From CAZMCC01 sp964564695 (GTDB taxonomy: Bacteria > Planctomycetota > Phycisphaerae > Phycisphaerales > UBA1924), in the NCBI GenBank assembly GCA_964564695.1, contig CAZMCC010000026.1:1-39671 (forward strand): a stretch of 39,671 bases of DNA. The letters are read 5' to 3'. Below are positions 38,644-39,671 of this stretch, in pieces. The translations under genes and the position numbers were made by a program. The notes under the pieces were generated by a model. That model saw only the letters and a list, made by a program, of their open reading frames with translations. It was not told where the DNA came from and searched no databases. How positions within the stretch are numbered: position 1 is the first letter of the stretch; each line of letters begins with the position of its first letter.

Positions 38644-39459
38644 TTACCGGCGGGGCTGCTGGGGGTCGTACGGCATCGCGAAGAGGCCCCGCACGTTCTT
38701 GAGGACCGTGCCGTCTGTAGCGATCAGCGAGCCTTCGAGGCCCAGCGCGGGTGGGGCATGGAACGCGAGGCCGATCCGCAGCACGCTGGGCGGTTCGACG
38801 CGCACGAGGCGAAGCCGGATGGCGATGTCGTCGCGACCGGGGTGGTTGGGGTCGTAGATGCGAAGGTCAACGACACCCGGGGTCGGGGGGTTGTGGGGGT
38901 CGTGGGGGTCGGGCTGAGCCACGGCGTATGCGAGCACCTGGTGGTTGTGCCAGATCTCGCGGGTCTCGCGGAAGCTCACGTGGACGAGACCGATGTGGAC
39001 GAGTTCGCCGCGGGAGAGGCGGTCGAGAATGGCGGGGAGCTCACGGAGCGTGCGGGTCCGGGTGCCGTCGCGTCCGTCGTCCTCGAGGCCCATCCACTCG
39101 GCGAAGCGGGTGGCCTGGGTGATGCCCGGGCCGATGGAGTCGGCCTGGCGGGCGTAAATGCGCTCGTAGAGCGGCGTGCCGGACTCCGGCGGCGTGGTCT
39201 CCGGCGGCGGGACCCTGTCGGCCAGGTAGTTGTCATGGGCGGCGAAGCACATCCCGCCGCAGAGGCCGAAATGGGAAGGGAGCTTAAGCGACGTGGAGAG
39301 CGTGGCGCCCAGGGCGCCGAGGTCCTTGGGCAGGGGAGAGCCGCGGAAGGAGTTGGTGAAGTGGAAGCCGTGGCGGGAGGGGAGGAAGGGGTCGCGTGCG
39401 GGGGGGGGGACGGTGGGCGCTGGGGGGGGGGAGGCTGGTGGGGCTTTTCCGGGCGCCAT
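38644..39459 (-). CDS. Cysteine-peptidase-like protein of uncharacterised family
   Basis: The product has 271 residues, without an obvious signal peptide. A Pro-rich start is followed by HGFHFTNSFRG, then LKLPSHFGLCGGMCFAAHDN (residues ~60-80), a helical region, LVHIGLVHVSFRETREIWHN followed directly by HQVLAYAV (~155-180), and LRIYDPNHPGRDDIAIRL (~205-222). The order Cys (LCGGMC), His (NHQVLAY) and Asn/Asp (YDPN) is that of a papain-like catalytic triad. I recall similar unannotated proteins with GLCGGM, HQVL and YDPN segments in other bacteria. The substrate is unknown. ATG 39459 has no Shine-Dalgarno. Poly-G tracts near 39400-39434 encode the Pro-rich start. Confidence 0.7.
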   Translation of the reverse strand: MAPGKAPPASPPPAPTVPPPARDPFLPSRHGFHFTNSFRGSPLPKDLGALGATLSTSLKLPSHFGLCGGMCFAAHDNYLADRVPPPETTPPESGTPLYERIYARQADSIGPGITQATRFAEWMGLEDDGRDGTRTRTLRELPAILDRLSRGELVHIGLVHVSFRETREIWHNHQVLAYAVAQPDPHDPHNPPTPGVVDLRIYDPNHPGRDDIAIRLRLVRVEPPSVLRIGLAFHAPPALGLEGSLIATDGTVLKNVRGLFAMPYDPQQPRR

Positions 39460-39469
39460 ACACGCCGGG

Positions 39470-39671
39470 GTGTCGGGTGTCGTGTCGGCCCTTCATCTCG
39501 GCGTACCTGCCAGCGAGGCCGGGGCGCCCGGCGACGGGGCCGCGTGGTCGTCGCGCGTAACGTTCATCGGGGATTCCCACAGCGACTTCGAGGCGTCGGG
39601 CGGAGGCGCGGGCGTTTTCGGTTTCCGACTGTCGCGCATCTTGCAGGATCAGGGCACGCCGGTCGCGCTCT
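39470..39671 (+). CDS. Partial gene, possible SGNH/GDSL hydrolase N-terminus
   Basis: An open frame runs off the window end. From GTG 39470 (or 39482) it reads through an Ala/Gly-rich start into RVTFIGDSHSDFEASGGGAG then FGFRLSRILQDQGTPVAL. The strand VTFIGDSHS matches block I of SGNH hydrolases (hydrophobic strand then GDS with the nucleophile Ser), and the following FxxRLxxIL is consistent. The rest is outside the window, so the call is tentative. It diverges from the cysteine-peptidase-like gene. Confidence 0.5.
   Translation, partial: MSGVVSALHLGVPASEAGAPGDGAAWSSRVTFIGDSHSDFEASGGGAGVFGFRLSRILQDQGTPVAL

Noticed and set aside
39284..39580. Minus-strand frame extending past the cysteine-peptidase-like start
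   Set aside because: It is a different frame from the conserved protein, Pro/Arg-rich, and opposite the likely GDSHS gene.

Overview
The window looks like chromosomal DNA of a high-GC bacterium, most probably a member of the Planctomycetota (Phycisphaerae-like). The basis is gene content and style: a very GC-rich genome with third-position GC bias, an HU-type protein with a Lys/Ala-rich N-terminal extension, a DUF1015 protein, DUF885 and outer-membrane-efflux lipoproteins, and intergenic palindromes of the CCCCGGAGGGG type around a REP-associated (RAYT/IS200-like) transposase. This is an inference without a database search. About 40 protein genes, one tRNA gene and many palindromic intergenic elements are present. 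No rRNA, CRISPR array or prophage is visible.

Layout. 1-4.5 kb: pheS, a small membrane protein, a secreted transglutaminase-like protein overlapping a NAD(P)H-hydrate dehydratase gene. 4.5-8.7 kb: a membrane protein with a Pro-rich linker (minus), DUF1015, an SMI1/KNR4-like protein, and a UbiA-type prenyltransferase (minus). 8.8-12.9 kb: a tightly overlapping run ribH-nusB-ftsY, then a GAF-PP2C (RsbU-like) phosphatase and an HU protein closed by a strong terminator. 13.0-16 kb, minus strand: a small membrane protein, two tandem zinc-ribbon membrane paralogues coupled to a class I aminotransferase, and a DUF433/DUF5615 toxin-antitoxin pair. 16-21.5 kb: rpsO and pnp, a cold-shock protein, an orphan histidine kinase, and an EamA transporter (minus). 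21.9-25.2 kb: a DEAD-box helicase with a structured leader, a DinB-fold protein, a degenerate FmdB-type protein, then a RAYT transposase enclosed in 74-bp inverted repeats. 25.2-33.2 kb: rpiA overlapping an ALDH7-type dehydrogenase gene, a divergent TolC-like lipoprotein, and an overlapping operon ctpA-like - tsaD - GGQ release-factor homologue. 33.3-34.3 kb: a divergent Panacea (DUF4065) and PemK/MazF-like pair. 34.4-39.7 kb: an SH3-like secreted protein, a DUF885 metallopeptidase, tRNA-Gln(CTG), a small protein, a cysteine-peptidase-like protein and the start of a possible SGNH hydrolase.

Three patterns go beyond the gene list. First, many genes without a Shine-Dalgarno site have a TANNNT box ending 5-8 bases (most often exactly 6) before the start codon, which puts the predicted +1 on or next to the start codon: these are probably leaderless mRNAs. 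Second, nearly every tail-to-tail gene junction carries a long palindrome, and two of these (near 20.4 and 35.9 kb) belong to one family. Third, paired REP-like palindromes occur near 8.8, 24.4-25.2 and 29.7 kb, with a candidate mobilising transposase (RAYT) inside the 24-25 kb copy.

The best candidates for an under-described system are the Panacea/MazF-like pair, whose two opposed promoters appear to share one -35 hexamer, and the RAYT/palindrome element.
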